Positions 6,331 to 6,649 of a DNA stretch of 6,649 bases are shown one piece after another. Below the pieces are notes generated by a model. That model was not told the DNA's origin, made no database searches, and saw nothing but the letters and a program-made list of their open reading frames with translations. The first letter of the stretch is position 1. The number at the start of each line of letters is the position of its first letter. The DNA lies in the NCBI GenBank assembly GCA_021788565.1, contig JAJYKO010000314.1, forward strand, positions 1 to 6,649, in the 5' to 3' direction. The position numbers were made by a program, and so were the translations under genes. The stretch is from Chloroflexota bacterium. GTDB taxonomy: Bacteria; Chloroflexota; UBA6077.

Positions 6331-6649
6331 CTACTCCTTCCCTTCTTCGGCTACACTCACGCCCTTCTCGGCCAGCGCCTCCTGCTTGACGCGCTCCAAC
6401 TCAAGATCCACTCGATGTGCCCGCTCCAGGTCGCGGATCTGCCGCTCCAGGGAGTCGCCCTGCCCTCCGACGTCGCCACCCCGGGGGGTGAGCTCAGCCA
6501 GCGCCTCCGCCCGAACCCGCGCCGTCCCCACGTGCTCGTCAAGACGTTCCTTCGCCCGAGTGACAGCGGCGATATCCCCTGGAACTGAGGCCATTACCTC
6601 GCGCAGGCGGACCTGTGCGCCGGCCGCGGCCAGCCGTGCATCCATCTCC
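6331..6649 (-). CDS. Probable PspA/IM30 (phage-shock) family protein, C-terminal part only
   Basis: The frame is open to the right window edge, so only about the last 105 residues are present. The codon before the first visible Met is GAG, and the ATG at 6645 is more likely internal than the true start. The segment is entirely helical and charged. It follows the pattern seen at the C-terminal end of PspA/IM30 proteins: a helix with regularly spaced Arg, an Ala-rich stretch with ARVRAEALAEL, a Gly-rich break, then SLERQIRDLERAHRVDLELERVKQEA. Such proteins bind stressed cytoplasmic membranes and oligomerise as ESCRT-III-like rods. The gene is followed 7 nt later by the SHOCT-like coiled-coil gene and is probably co-transcribed with it. 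The call rests on pattern resemblance. Another coiled-coil protein is possible. Confidence 0.62.
   Translation of the reverse strand, partial: EMDARLAAAGAQVRLREVMASVPGDIAAVTRAKERLDEHVGTARVRAEALAELTPRGGDVGGQGDSLERQIRDLERAHRVDLELERVKQEALAEKGVSVAEEGKE

Noticed and set aside
1..6649. tRNA or rRNA genes, CRISPR array, insertion sequence or phage genes
   Set aside because: No tRNA-like cloverleaf, no regularly spaced repeats with spacers, no transposase motifs and no terminal inverted repeats were seen on either strand.

Overview
The window is GC-rich and every gene I can support lies on the minus strand, so transcription runs from high to low coordinates. The sequence does not identify the organism. 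High GC, a NarL-type kinase with a cysteine-bearing GAF domain, a Tat-exported iron-sulfur subunit with an NrfD partner, and a PspA-like gene followed by a SHOCT-like coiled-coil gene would fit an uncultivated Chloroflexota or similar GC-rich environmental bacterium. That is a low-confidence guess.

The layout, in the direction of transcription, has three blocks. (1) Positions 6649-5661 hold the C-terminal end of a probable PspA/IM30-family protein, cut by the window edge, followed 7 nt later by a 220-residue protein with a SHOCT-like helical segment and a long coiled coil. This looks like an envelope-stress pair. (2) Positions 5568-1895 hold a compact sensory operon. It may begin with a 34-codon single-span membrane peptide, followed by a PhnD-like substrate-binding lipoprotein, a membrane histidine kinase with HAMP and GAF domains, and a NarL/FixJ response regulator. 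These genes overlap or sit a few bases apart. (3) After a 210-nt intergenic region with three copies of a GGGGAAAaC motif, positions 1684-1 hold a Tat-exported four-cluster [4Fe-4S] protein and an NrfD/PsrC-type membrane quinone-interacting subunit. The NrfD gene runs off the left edge.

The likely logic is as follows. An exported binding protein senses a small molecule, possibly an oxyanion or sulfur compound by analogy with the tetrathionate sensor TtrS, where a PhnD-like domain is fused to the kinase. It signals through the kinase to the response regulator, which may bind the repeated motif and control the adjacent electron-transfer module. Each family assignment is well supported. The ligand, the regulatory link and the identity of the missing catalytic subunit are inference.
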